A DNA stretch of 34,303 nt, taken from the NCBI GenBank assembly GCA_020848455.1, contig JADLAB010000364.1:1-34303 (forward strand), written 5' to 3'. Below, piece after piece: positions 14,919 to 22,542 of the stretch (the first letter of the stretch is position 1; each line of letters starts with the position of its first letter). A program made the position numbers and the translations under genes. The notes under the pieces were generated by a model. The model searched no databases. It saw nothing but the letters and a program-made list of their open reading frames with translations, and was not told where the DNA came from. This DNA is from Polyangiaceae bacterium. Its GTDB lineage: Bacteria > Myxococcota_A > Polyangia > Polyangiales > Polyangiaceae.

Positions 14919-15389
14919 ATGAGGCTAGCCAGTCCGTTCCATCCGCTCGCGGCCGCCCTGTTGTCCCTGACTGCCCTCGGCGGCGCCGCCGGCTGCGCGG
15001 CCAGCAAGGACCAGCTGTCCGAGGAGCTCACCAAGCTCCAGACGGAGGTGGCGCGCCTGCGCGCCGAGTCGATCACGCTCGGCGACCGGCTCGAGGCCCT
15101 CGAGCAGGGCGCGCCGGCCGACGGCGCGCGCAGCAGCAGCGACGGAGCGGGCAAGCCGGCCGGCGAGCCGCGCCCCTCGCTCGCCGTCGTGCGGCTGACG
15201 CCGCTCGGCGCGGAGGCGGCGGGCGGCGCGGGCCCGGCCCCCGAGGACGAGTCGGTCGACGAGCCGCGCCCGCTCCTGCGGGGCGACGGGCGGGGTGCTA
15301 CCATCGAGACGGTCGGCCCGGGCGACAAGGCCGCGACCGCGCCGAAGAGCGGCGGCGCACCCGGCAAGAGCGGCAGCGGAGCCAAGTAG
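14919..15389 (+). CDS. Lipoprotein with N-terminal coiled coil, function unknown
   Basis: This 156-residue protein has the signal MRLASPFHPLAAALLSLTALGGAAGC, with Cys26 as lipidation site. A short heptad-like coiled coil follows (about residues 29-62: 'KDQLSEELTKLQTEVARLRAESITLGDRLEALEQ'), then a long disordered Ala/Gly/Ser/Pro region. The beginning resembles the coiled-coil front of CpoB/YbgF-like cell-envelope lipoproteins, but the TPR part is missing. It lies 2 bp before the LysM-domain gene on the same strand, so the two are very likely one operon. A joint job in peptidoglycan or envelope organisation is a reasonable inference. It diverges from ruvA over a 159-bp spacer. Confidence 0.75.
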   Translation: MRLASPFHPLAAALLSLTALGGAAGCAASKDQLSEELTKLQTEVARLRAESITLGDRLEALEQGAPADGARSSSDGAGKPAGEPRPSLAVVRLTPLGAEAAGGAGPAPEDESVDEPRPLLRGDGRGATIETVGPGDKAATAPKSGGAPGKSGSGAK

Positions 15390-15391
15390 TC

Positions 15392-16666
15392 ATGCGGACG
15401 GCGTCGAGCTTCACGGTCCTCGCCCTCGGGCTCGTGTGCGGTGGGGCGGCCCACGCCCAGGATCAGGGCGGTGGCACCGAGGGCGGCGAGCCCCAGGTCG
15501 TCGTCGTGCCGCAGCCTCCACCGCCGCAGCCTCCGCCGCCCCCCGACGTGAACGCGCACCTGCCGTCGAGCTCGCGCGCCACGGGCGACATCAACAAGGG
15601 CGACGGCTTCGACCTCGGGCGCCAGAGCAGCTACGGCGGTGCCGTGCGCGGCAGCGCCGGCGGGGCCTACATCACCGGCACGGGCGGCGACAGCGTGCCC
15701 GATCTGCACACCGTCAAGCGCGGCGACACCCTCTGGGACATCTCGCAGCGCTACACCGGCAACCCGTACAACTGGCCGCGGCTCTGGTCGTACAACAAGC
15801 AGATCCAGAACCCCCACTGGCTCTACCCCGGCGACCACCTCAAGCTGCGCGGCGACTACGGCGTGCGCCAGACGGGCAGCGGCGTCGGCTTCTCGAACCT
15901 CCGGCCGACGGTGGCCCCGGACACGGTGTTCCTGCGCGAGGTCGGCTTCATCGAGGACGGCGAGAACCCGGCGTGGGGCACCATCGTGGGCAGCCCCGAG
16001 GACCAGATGCTCCTGTCCGAGCACGACCAGATCTACATCCAGCTCGAGAGCGACCGGGAAGTGTCGCTCGGCGAGGTGCTCACGGTGTTCGAGTCCAAGG
16101 ACGTCAAGTCCATGCAGGACGAGAACATCGTCTTCATCAAGGGCTCGGTGCGCGTCAACCGCTACAACGCGAAGACCGGGATGGTGCGCGCCCAGGTGAT
16201 CGAGGCGCTCGACATCGTCGAGCGCGGCATGCAGGTCGGGCCGGTGGAGCGGCGCTTCATCACCGTCGCGCCGCGCGAGAACCAGCAGGCGCTGCAGGCC
16301 CACATCGTCGGCTCCTTCTACCCGTACCAGTTCTACGGGCAGCACCAGCTCGTGCTCATCGACAAGGGCACGGACGACGGCGTCGAGATGGGCAACCGCT
16401 TCTTCGCCGTGCGGCACGGCGACCCGTGGGCGCAGAGCCTCGACGACGCGGGCAGCATGACCGACGACCGCGGCGTCACCGAGGACGACCGCGACGCGCG
16501 CACCGAGGACACGCCGAGCGACGCCGACAACGACGACTACCCGACCGAGACCTACGCCGAGATCCTGGTGGTGCGCCTGCGCAAGAAGTCGGCGACCTGC
16601 ATCGTCACCGGCAGCAAGCACGAGATCCCGCGCGGTGCGGTGGTCGTCGCGCGCCAGGGCTACTGA
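15392..16666 (+). CDS. Exported LysM-domain protein
   Basis: This 424-residue protein has a cleavable signal (MRTASSFTVLALGLVCGGAAHA) and a Pro/Gln linker (about residues 36-52). One LysM domain lies at about 105-152 ('LHTVKRGDTLWDISQRYTGNPYNWPRLWSYNKQIQNPHWLYPGDHLKL'), a peptidoglycan-binding module. The remaining 270 residues form a beta-rich region with an acidic insert ('DDRGVTEDDRDARTEDTPSDADNDDYPTE', about 362-390). The extended form of the LysM motif with 'NPYNWPRLWSYNKQIQNPHWLYPGD' is typical of Deltaproteobacterial LysM proteins of unknown role. It should act in the periplasm on the cell wall. Its start is 2 bp after the preceding lipoprotein's stop. The 3' end overlaps the convergent gene by 7 bp, which is unusual. 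Confidence 0.85.
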   Translation: MRTASSFTVLALGLVCGGAAHAQDQGGGTEGGEPQVVVVPQPPPPQPPPPPDVNAHLPSSSRATGDINKGDGFDLGRQSSYGGAVRGSAGGAYITGTGGDSVPDLHTVKRGDTLWDISQRYTGNPYNWPRLWSYNKQIQNPHWLYPGDHLKLRGDYGVRQTGSGVGFSNLRPTVAPDTVFLREVGFIEDGENPAWGTIVGSPEDQMLLSEHDQIYIQLESDREVSLGEVLTVFESKDVKSMQDENIVFIKGSVRVNRYNAKTGMVRAQVIEALDIVERGMQVGPVERRFITVAPRENQQALQAHIVGSFYPYQFYGQHQLVLIDKGTDDGVEMGNRFFAVRHGDPWAQSLDDAGSMTDDRGVTEDDRDARTEDTPSDADNDDYPTETYAEILVVRLRKKSATCIVTGSKHEIPRGAVVVARQGY

Positions 16667-18414
16667 GCCGGCGGCACGAGCTTCTGGCGCAGCGCGCGCG
16701 CGATGGCGCTGACGGTCGGCGTGTAGGCGAAGCCCGGCTGCCCGCTCGGGACGCCGGTGTCGGCGCAGATCGAGCCGAGCACCGCCCCCGCCCCGAGCTC
16801 GTGCGCCACCTCGAGCAGGCGCACCGGCGGCTGGGCGTGGGCCGCGCGCTGCACGGTCGCGTAGCTGCCGTCCGGCGCCTGGCACACCGGGTTCGTGTCG
16901 ACCGATCCGGGGCCGTTGCACTCGCACGCCGCCACGCTGCCGCAGTCGAGCGGCTGCGGCAGCCGGTAGATGCAGCTGTACTGCAGCGCGTCGCCGAGGC
17001 CGTGCTCGTGCCCGTTCACCGGGTTCGCCGTCGGGCTCGAGGCATCGGGCGGCGCGAGCGCGGCGCCCGTCGTCGGGCTCGTGCCGACGCGCGGCTCGCG
17101 CGACTCGCGCAGCAAGGGGTCGCCGGGCACGCCCGTGCCGTCGTCGAGCAGCAGGCCCCAGTCGGCGTGGGCCGCGGCCACGAAGCCCGAGCCGAGCGAG
17201 CTCGGGTCGACGGCGATGTCCTGCCAGGGGACGCCCACGATCGCGGCGAAGGTGACGAGCGACGGCGCACGCCCCCCGGCGAACAGGGGGTTCGCGACGA
17301 GCTCACCCGCACGGTCGGGCACCTTCGCGGCCGTGAGGCCCGTCACGTAGCGGTCGACCGGCCACAAGAAGTCGATGCCGAAGCGCCGCTTCTGCTCGAA
17401 GCACCGCAGGTTCACGGGGTCGCTCTGGGCGTCGAGCGGGGGCCCGTCGCAGCTCGGATCCGGCCCGCACCCGGGTGGATCGACCTGCCCGCAGGAGGCG
17501 CAGCACGGGTCGTCGGGGCTCGTGGCGCACGCGGCCCGCGGGCGCGGCAGGTGGAAGGGCTGACCGCTTTGCGCGGCCTGGTTCGAGAAGTAGTACTGTC
17601 CCCCGTCGCGCGTGGAGCAGTCGTTCTCGTCCGTGAGGACCACGACGACCAAAGCCGAGTCGGGCCGCAGGAACGCCGCGCGCTGGGCGAGGATCGTGTC
17701 GTCGGTTCCCACGAGCACCGCCGATTGGTCCTGGATCTGGATGAAGCTCCACGGGTCCGGGTCGACGAGGAAGCGGTACATCGCCTCGAGCGGCGCCTCG
17801 AAGCCGCAGCCCTTGCCGCCCGCGCCGCGCACGAGCGCGCGAAGGTCGAGCGACAGCTCGGCAGGATCGTCGAGGCCGGGCGGCACCTGCTTCTGCCCCG
17901 GGTCCCACGCGAGGAAGCCGAGGCCCTGGTAGGTGGGCACGACGGCGCCGCTCGGCGAGCGCGCCAGCAGGTGCGCGTTGTCCTCCTGCATCGGGTGGTA
18001 GGCCCCGCTCGCGGGGCTGCAGCTGTCTGCGCCGTGGCCGCCGATGCTGGTCGTCGTCAGCCCGATGTGGATGTCGGAAAGTGGCGCGAACTCGCGCGTG
18101 CCTACCGGACAGGGCGCGCCCTCGGGGGGGTTGGACACCACCTCACCGAAGCCGTTCACGCACGGCGGGTTGGTGAGCCGGTCGAGCAGGTGCGGGATGG
18201 TGTCGGCGAGGATCGGCTGGGCGAACGTCGCCGTGATCGTGTTGTCCACGACGAACAAGACGTCGAGCTTGTCGGCGCGCAGCGTGGGCATGCCACCGCC
18301 CTCGCCACCCGCGCCGGCGTCGGCGTCGATCACGGGCAGCAGCCCGTCGGTCCGCCCGCCGCAGGCGGCGAGCGAAGCGAGGGCGACCGAGAAGAAGAGG
18401 TGTGCGCGCGTCAT
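16660..18414 (-). CDS. Large lipoprotein with von Willebrand A-like domain
   Basis: This 584-residue protein has the signal MTRAHLFFSVALASLAAC (Cys18, lipobox LAAC) and an acidic/Gly linker. The segment 'KLDVLFVVDNTITAT' resembles the first strand and MIDAS of VWA domains, with D57-N-T59-I-T61 in place of the standard DxSxS. The later strand 'SALVVVVLTDENDCS' fits the VWA strand with an acidic residue. The rest contains many Cys (for example 'CCASCGQVDPPGCGPDPSCDG'). Proteins of this layout are frequent in Polyangia and their role is unknown; metal-dependent adhesion is possible. It reads toward the LysM gene, overlapping it by 7 bp, and is divergent from yacG. The family assignment is a resemblance, not a proof. 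Confidence 0.75.
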   Translation of the reverse strand: MTRAHLFFSVALASLAACGGRTDGLLPVIDADAGAGGEGGGMPTLRADKLDVLFVVDNTITATFAQPILADTIPHLLDRLTNPPCVNGFGEVVSNPPEGAPCPVGTREFAPLSDIHIGLTTTSIGGHGADSCSPASGAYHPMQEDNAHLLARSPSGAVVPTYQGLGFLAWDPGQKQVPPGLDDPAELSLDLRALVRGAGGKGCGFEAPLEAMYRFLVDPDPWSFIQIQDQSAVLVGTDDTILAQRAAFLRPDSALVVVVLTDENDCSTRDGGQYYFSNQAAQSGQPFHLPRPRAACATSPDDPCCASCGQVDPPGCGPDPSCDGPPLDAQSDPVNLRCFEQKRRFGIDFLWPVDRYVTGLTAAKVPDRAGELVANPLFAGGRAPSLVTFAAIVGVPWQDIAVDPSSLGSGFVAAAHADWGLLLDDGTGVPGDPLLRESREPRVGTSPTTGAALAPPDASSPTANPVNGHEHGLGDALQYSCIYRLPQPLDCGSVAACECNGPGSVDTNPVCQAPDGSYATVQRAAHAQPPVRLLEVAHELGAGAVLGSICADTGVPSGQPGFAYTPTVSAIARALRQKLVPPAQ

Positions 18415-18509
18415 CGTTGCCTCGGGGGAGCCGGGCGAGCCGAGGCCAGCATGGCCCGGACCACGCTGAAGGCTACATGGGAACGCGGGGCACTGCTACG
18501 CTAGCCGCC

Positions 18510-18788
18510 ATGCGCACCGAGAGAGAGCCCGGGTCCGGGCGCGGCGCGGCACGCGCCGCCGCCGGCGGCTCGGCCGAGGTGGAGGGCGTCGTCGCGCGGC
18601 CTCGCCCCTGCCCGACCTGCGGCCGCGACACGGTCCGCCAGGACCCTGCGTCGGGCGAGTCGCGGCCCTTCTGCTCGCGGGCCTGCAAGCTCGCCGACCT
18701 CGGCGCGTGGCTCGGCGGCAGCTACCGCCTCGCCGGCCCGCCCGGTGAGCTCGACGCGCCCCTCGGGGAGGACGAATGCGGCGCGTAG
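18510..18788 (+). CDS. yacG: Zinc-ribbon DNA gyrase inhibitor-like protein YacG
   Basis: This 92-residue protein has the YacG (DUF329) zinc-binding pattern: C34-PTC37-GRDT and FC55-SRAC59-K-LADLGAWL. The following Trp-containing stretch is also conserved in the family. In E. coli YacG binds GyrB and inhibits supercoiling. Here the N-terminal 30 residues are an Arg/Ala/Gly extension not seen in short YacG proteins; an internal start might shorten it, but none is clearly better. It overlaps the Pro-rich lipoprotein gene by 13 bp, suggesting a transcription unit of yacG, the lipoprotein and the PrsW-like gene. Its promoter should lie in the 95-bp spacer before 18510, where TACGCT is a possible -10. 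Confidence 0.85.
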   Translation: MRTEREPGSGRGAARAAAGGSAEVEGVVARPRPCPTCGRDTVRQDPASGESRPFCSRACKLADLGAWLGGSYRLAGPPGELDAPLGEDECGA

Positions 18789-19915
18789 CGCGCGCCGGGC
18801 TCCTCGCCGGCGTCGCCGGGCTGTCCTTGCTCGCTGCCGCCTGCGCCGGAGCGCAGAGCGGCGAGCAGAACGCCTGGCAGATGCCCGGGCAGCTGCCGCC
18901 CCCGGGTGTGCCGCCCGGCGCGCAGCCCCTGCCCCCGCCGGGGCTACCCCCCGGCGCGCAGCCCTTGCCTCCGCCGGGGCTACCCCCCGGCGCGCAGCCC
19001 TTGCCCCCCCCGGGGCTGCCCCCCGGCGCGCAGCCCTCGCCTCCCCCGGGTATGCCGCCCGGCGTTCCCCCGCTACCCCCGCCGGGACAGCCGCCCGCGC
19101 CCGGCGCGCAGCCGCCCGCACAGCCCCCGGCGCTCCCCGCGCAGCCGACGGCCCTGCAGCCCCTGCCGGTCCCGGGTCAGCCCGCGCCCGTGCCGACGGG
19201 CTTCGACCGCCCGGTCCGCGCCGGGGGCCTCGAAGCGCCACCCCCACTCGATCCGGCGACGATGGAGCCGCCGAAGTCGCCGACCGCGGCCCGGCTCGAC
19301 CAGGCGAAGGCGGACTCGGCCGACCGCACTCTCGAGTGGTTCTGGCTCGACGTCGCGGGCGGCTACGCGTTCGCGAGCCTCGCGGGCCTGCACGCGAGCG
19401 CCGAGCCGCTGACGCAGGATTTTCTGACCGACAAGGTGCACGGCGGGTTCATCGGCGCCGGGCTCGGCGCGCGCGTCCTGTTCTTCACCGTCGGGCCGCG
19501 CGGCCGCATCGGCTTGTTCAAGGACTGGCAGCTCTTCGACATCGGCGGCGAGCTCGGCTTCCACATCCCGGTCGGCGCCATCGAGCCGTACTTCACCTTC
19601 CAGGCCGGCTACGCGGCGCTCCGCTCGACGGTGCCCGAGCTCCTGGGCGTCTCGAACCCCATCCGGGTGCGCGGCGCGGACGTGCGTTTCGGCGCGGGCT
19701 TCGACGGCTTCGCGACGAGCTGGCTCTCGTTCGGCGCCGCGCTCGACTGGGACGTGCTCGCGCTCGGGCGCCCCGCGGTCGACGCGGGCACCGTGGCGGC
19801 CATGCAGGCCCACGCGAACGGCAGCGACGCCGTGAGCGCGGGCAAGCTCGGCGCGGACGGCTCGAGCGTGGGCACCGCCGTCACGCTGGCGGCGAAGGTC
19901 GGATTGCACTTCTGA
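18776..19915 (+). CDS. Pro-rich-repeat outer-membrane lipoprotein
   Basis: This 379-residue protein has a lipoprotein signal (MRRVARAGLLAGVAGLSLLAAAC, C23). A Pro-rich linker built from a 12-residue repeat (consensus PLPPPGLPPGAQ) spans about residues 38-100 and continues as a degenerate Pro/Ala region to about 145. The C-terminal 210 residues alternate polar and hydrophobic residues ('DVAGGYAFASLAGLH', 'GGFIGAGLGARVLFFTVGPRGRIGLF', 'IGGELGFHIPVGAIEPYFTFQAGYAAL') and end in 'AAKVGLHF', typical of a small outer-membrane beta-barrel ending in Phe. It is thus a likely lipid-anchored barrel with a flexible spacer. It starts 13 bp inside yacG and ends one base before the PrsW-like gene. No substrate or partner is evident. 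Confidence 0.8.
   Translation: MRRVARAGLLAGVAGLSLLAAACAGAQSGEQNAWQMPGQLPPPGVPPGAQPLPPPGLPPGAQPLPPPGLPPGAQPLPPPGLPPGAQPSPPPGMPPGVPPLPPPGQPPAPGAQPPAQPPALPAQPTALQPLPVPGQPAPVPTGFDRPVRAGGLEAPPPLDPATMEPPKSPTAARLDQAKADSADRTLEWFWLDVAGGYAFASLAGLHASAEPLTQDFLTDKVHGGFIGAGLGARVLFFTVGPRGRIGLFKDWQLFDIGGELGFHIPVGAIEPYFTFQAGYAALRSTVPELLGVSNPIRVRGADVRFGAGFDGFATSWLSFGAALDWDVLALGRPAVDAGTVAAMQAHANGSDAVSAGKLGADGSSVGTAVTLAAKVGLHF
18890..19069 (+). repeat. 36-bp in-frame tandem repeat in the Pro-rich lipoprotein gene
   Basis: Five units of exactly 36 bp start at 18890, 18926, 18962, 18998 and 19034, each encoding a variant of PLPPPGLPPGAQ; units 2-4 are almost identical at DNA level. A shorter sixth copy follows. 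The exact 36-bp phase keeps the reading frame, so copy-number change would alter linker length without a frameshift. Confidence 0.9.
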
Positions 19916-19916
19916 C

Positions 19917-21104
19917 ATGGACGCCGCGCGGTGGGTCGTCGCGGCGCTGGCGCTCTCTGCGCCGATCGCCCTGCATCTGTGGCTGATCGGGCGCTCGATC
20001 TACCTGCGCCTGCATCTGTGGTCGTGGCTCGGCGCCGGGCTCGCGGGGGCCGCGCTCGCCCTGCCCGCGATCTTCGTCGAGCGCTGGCTCGAGCGCTGGA
20101 CCGAGATCGACCCGGCGGCCGGCACCGGCGCGTCGGCGATCCAGCTCGTGTACGCGTTCCTGGTGGCCGCCCCCTTCGAGGAGGCCCTGGTCGTCGGCGC
20201 CGTGGCCCCGTTCTGGCACCTGCGGCGCGTGCGGCTGCGGTCGGGGCTGTCGCAGCGGCTCGAGATCCTCGAGGGCACGGCGTTCGCGGCCTCGGGCGCG
20301 CTCGGCTTCACGGCCTCGAAGTGCGCCACCTACCTGTGGCTGCAGGGCTCGGGCTGGCTCTCGGTCGGGCGCGTCGCCCTCGCGCTGCCGACGCACGTGC
20401 TGCTGTCGTGCCTCTGGGGCTACATGCTCGGGCGCAACGCCAGGCGTGGCATCGGCGGTCGACGCTTCAGCCTCGCATGGCTCGGCGCGGTCGTGTTCTC
20501 GGCGGTGAGCGACCACCTGCTCTTCCAGCGCGGGCCGGGCGGCCTCTTCGCGCTCGGCCCGCTGCTCATGTGCATGCTGCTCGTCGCGCTCGTGCTGTGG
20601 CGCGACGTGCGCGGCGTCGGCGCTGCGACGAGCGGGCGCGCGATGAGCCTGCTCGCCTCGGCGCCCGCCCCGTCGCTGGCGGCGATCCGCGCCGCGTTCC
20701 GCCAGCAGGACCGCCCCGTCACGCTGCGGTGGATCTCGTTCGGCGCGCTCGTCACGACCGGGATGATCACCACCGGCATCGCGCTCGCCGTCTTCGTCGG
20801 CAACAAGATCGGCCTCGACTTCAGCGCCGTCGACCGCCCCGACGCCGGCAGCGAGTCGGTCGGTCCGCTGGCGCTGCTCGTGGCGGGCGTGCTCGTCGCC
20901 TTTCCGTTCTCGGGCTACCTGCTCGCGCGCGCATCCGGCACCCACAGCGTGCTCGAGCCCGCCATGAGCTCTGCCCTCGCGATGGCGCTCGTCCTGGTCT
21001 TCATGGGCATGGTCGCGCCCCTGTCGGTGGTGTTCGCGATCGCGTTCGCGCCCATCGCCTTCGGCCTGTCGTGCGCCGGCGCGTGGGTCGGCATCGGCAG
21101 CTGA
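19917..21104 (+). CDS. PrsW-like intramembrane metalloprotease family protein
   Basis: This 395-residue membrane protein has about nine or ten helices. It shows, in the right order, the marks of the PrsW/CPBP-like family: 'AAPFEEALVVGAV' (E88-E89), 'ILEGTAFAASGALGFTASKCATYL' (E120), 'LPTHVLLSCLWGYMLGRN' (H160) and 'FSAVSDHLLF'. In other bacteria PrsW cleaves anti-sigma factors in the membrane. The usual Lys of EExxK is Val here, so activity is not certain. It starts at ATG 19917, one base after the previous stop, so it belongs to the yacG-lipoprotein unit. A second, less conserved membrane half (about residues 250-395) adds four helices. The heptad repeat at 21111 begins 6 bp after its stop. 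Confidence 0.65.
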   Translation: MDAARWVVAALALSAPIALHLWLIGRSIYLRLHLWSWLGAGLAGAALALPAIFVERWLERWTEIDPAAGTGASAIQLVYAFLVAAPFEEALVVGAVAPFWHLRRVRLRSGLSQRLEILEGTAFAASGALGFTASKCATYLWLQGSGWLSVGRVALALPTHVLLSCLWGYMLGRNARRGIGGRRFSLAWLGAVVFSAVSDHLLFQRGPGGLFALGPLLMCMLLVALVLWRDVRGVGAATSGRAMSLLASAPAPSLAAIRAAFRQQDRPVTLRWISFGALVTTGMITTGIALAVFVGNKIGLDFSAVDRPDAGSESVGPLALLVAGVLVAFPFSGYLLARASGTHSVLEPAMSSALAMALVLVFMGMVAPLSVVFAIAFAPIAFGLSCAGAWVGIGS

Positions 21105-21110
21105 GGGAAG

Positions 21111-21138
21111 TTTTCAGTTCTCAGTTCTCAGTTGTCAG
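21111..21138 (+). repeat. Four AT-rich heptads (TTNTCAG)
   Basis: TTTTCAG, TTCTCAG, TTCTCAG and TTGTCAG follow each other without a gap, 6 bp after the PrsW-like gene stop. The base composition is sharply different from the surroundings. I recall similar TTTCAG/TTCTCAG strings from intergenic regions of other bacterial genomes, but I have not checked this. Confidence 0.7.
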
Positions 21139-21167
21139 CTCGAGCGACTCGCTCGCTTCGGCGCGCT

Positions 21168-21220
21168 CGGACCGTCGGACCCTCCACCCAGCATCACACC
21201 CTGGCCGCACCGTCGGTCCG
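21168..21220. terminator. Imperfect hairpin between convergent PrsW-like and dnaJ genes
   Basis: CGGACCGTCGG (21168-21178) and CCGTCGGTCCG (21210-21220) pair at ten of eleven positions, with a 31-nt loop. It lies in the 240-bp spacer between two convergent genes and could end transcripts from either side, but it has no T-tract. Confidence 0.3.
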
Positions 21221-21344
21221 CGCTCCGCGCGCGTCGGGCCGCGCGGCAACCCGCCGGCGACGCTCGGCGCGCGCCCGCGTCGAGCTTCCGTCATGGCAAC
21301 CCGCGAGCCGCACTCGCGCGGGCGCCGACGAGCTCAGCGGTGGC

Positions 21345-22445
21345 TCAGGCCGTCTTCGTCGTCGCGGACTCGGTCTCGGGCTCGAGGCCGAGCTCGTCGT
21401 CGAGCTCCTTCAGGAGCTTCTTCGCGCGCTTCGACAGCTTGGTCGGGACGGCCACCTGCACGACGACGCGCAGCGCGCCCGCCCCGCGCCCGTCGAGCCG
21501 CGGCACGCCCTTGCCGCGCACCGTGACGACGTCCCCGGGCTGCGTGCCCTGCGGCAGCTCGACCTCGAGCGTCGTGCCGTCGAGCATCTCGATGGGCGCC
21601 CGCGTGCCGAGCACGGCCTCCGGGAAGGAGATGACGACGCGGGTCGCCAGATCGCTCTCGTGCCGCTCGAAGCGCTCGTGCGCCGCGACCTCGACGTCGA
21701 CGTAGAGGTCGCCCGGCGGCGCACCCTGGTCGCCCGGCAGCCCCTGGCCGGTGACGCGCAGGCGGTGCCCGTTGTCGATGCCCGCCGGGAAGTTCACGAC
21801 GACCTTGCGCGGCCGCTCCTCCCAGCCCGCGCCATGGCAGGTCGGGCACGGGTCCGAGATCACCCGCCCCTCGCCGCGACAGGACGGGCAGGTCTGCGAG
21901 AACATGATGAAGCCGCGCGAGGTCGACACCTGGCCGCCCCCACCGCAGGTGGTGCAGGTCGACGGCTGCGCCCCCTCGCGCGAGCCCGACCCCTCGCACG
22001 CCGAACAGCGCGCCGGGGCCTGGATGGTGATCTCCTTCTTGCAGCCGGCGACGGCCTCCTCGAGCGTGAGCTCGCGCCCGACGCGCATGTCCTGACCGCG
22101 CCGGGCCGCGCGCCGCCCCCGCCCGCCGCCGCGCCCGAAGCCGCCGAAGCCGCCGAACAGCTCGGAGAAAATGTCCTGGAAATGCGAGAAGATGTCGCCG
22201 CCCATGTCGACCGAGCCGGCCACGCCCTCGTGGCCGAAGCGGTCGTAGCGGGCGCGCTTGTCGCCGTCGCTCAGGACCTGGTAGGCCTCGGTCGCCTCCT
22301 TGAAGCGCGCCGTCGCCTCCTCGCAGCCCTTGTTCCGATCGGGGTGGTGCTGGAGCGCGAGCTTGCGGTACGCCTTGCGTACGTCGTCGGCCGAAGCGTC
22401 ACGGGCCACGCCCAAGACTTCGTAGTAGCAGCGTTTCTCACTCAT
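21345..22445 (-). CDS. dnaJ: Chaperone DnaJ (Hsp40)
   Basis: This 366-residue cytoplasmic co-chaperone stimulates DnaK ATPase and binds unfolded proteins. The J domain (residues 5-70) has the HPD motif at 34-36, followed by a Gly/Phe region (about 75-110). The zinc-finger domain (147-208) has all four CxxCxGxG repeats, although some Gly positions vary (C147-SACEGSG, C164-TTCGGGG, C186-PSCRGEG, C200-PTCHGAG). A C-terminal peptide-binding domain follows. Length is typical. DnaK and GrpE are not adjacent, so this is an isolated dnaJ copy and could be a paralogue. The start at ATG 22445 lies 97 bp after the Ser/Thr kinase gene on the same strand, so the two may share a transcript. Confidence 0.95.
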   Translation of the reverse strand: MSEKRCYYEVLGVARDASADDVRKAYRKLALQHHPDRNKGCEEATARFKEATEAYQVLSDGDKRARYDRFGHEGVAGSVDMGGDIFSHFQDIFSELFGGFGGFGRGGGRGRRAARRGQDMRVGRELTLEEAVAGCKKEITIQAPARCSACEGSGSREGAQPSTCTTCGGGGQVSTSRGFIMFSQTCPSCRGEGRVISDPCPTCHGAGWEERPRKVVVNFPAGIDNGHRLRVTGQGLPGDQGAPPGDLYVDVEVAAHERFERHESDLATRVVISFPEAVLGTRAPIEMLDGTTLEVELPQGTQPGDVVTVRGKGVPRLDGRGAGALRVVVQVAVPTKLSKRAKKLLKELDDELGLEPETESATTKTA

Positions 22446-22542
22446 CTAGCGGGGCCCCGCAGCCTCCGAAGGTAAGTCGCCGCACCGGGTCCGTCAACCG
22501 CGTCCCGAAGACGGGCGCAGCGTCGGGCGCTCCGCCTGCGGC

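Noticed and set aside
18890-19069. Regular 36-bp repeats, considered as CRISPR
   Set aside because: The units are contiguous without spacers, in frame, and encode a Pro-rich linker.
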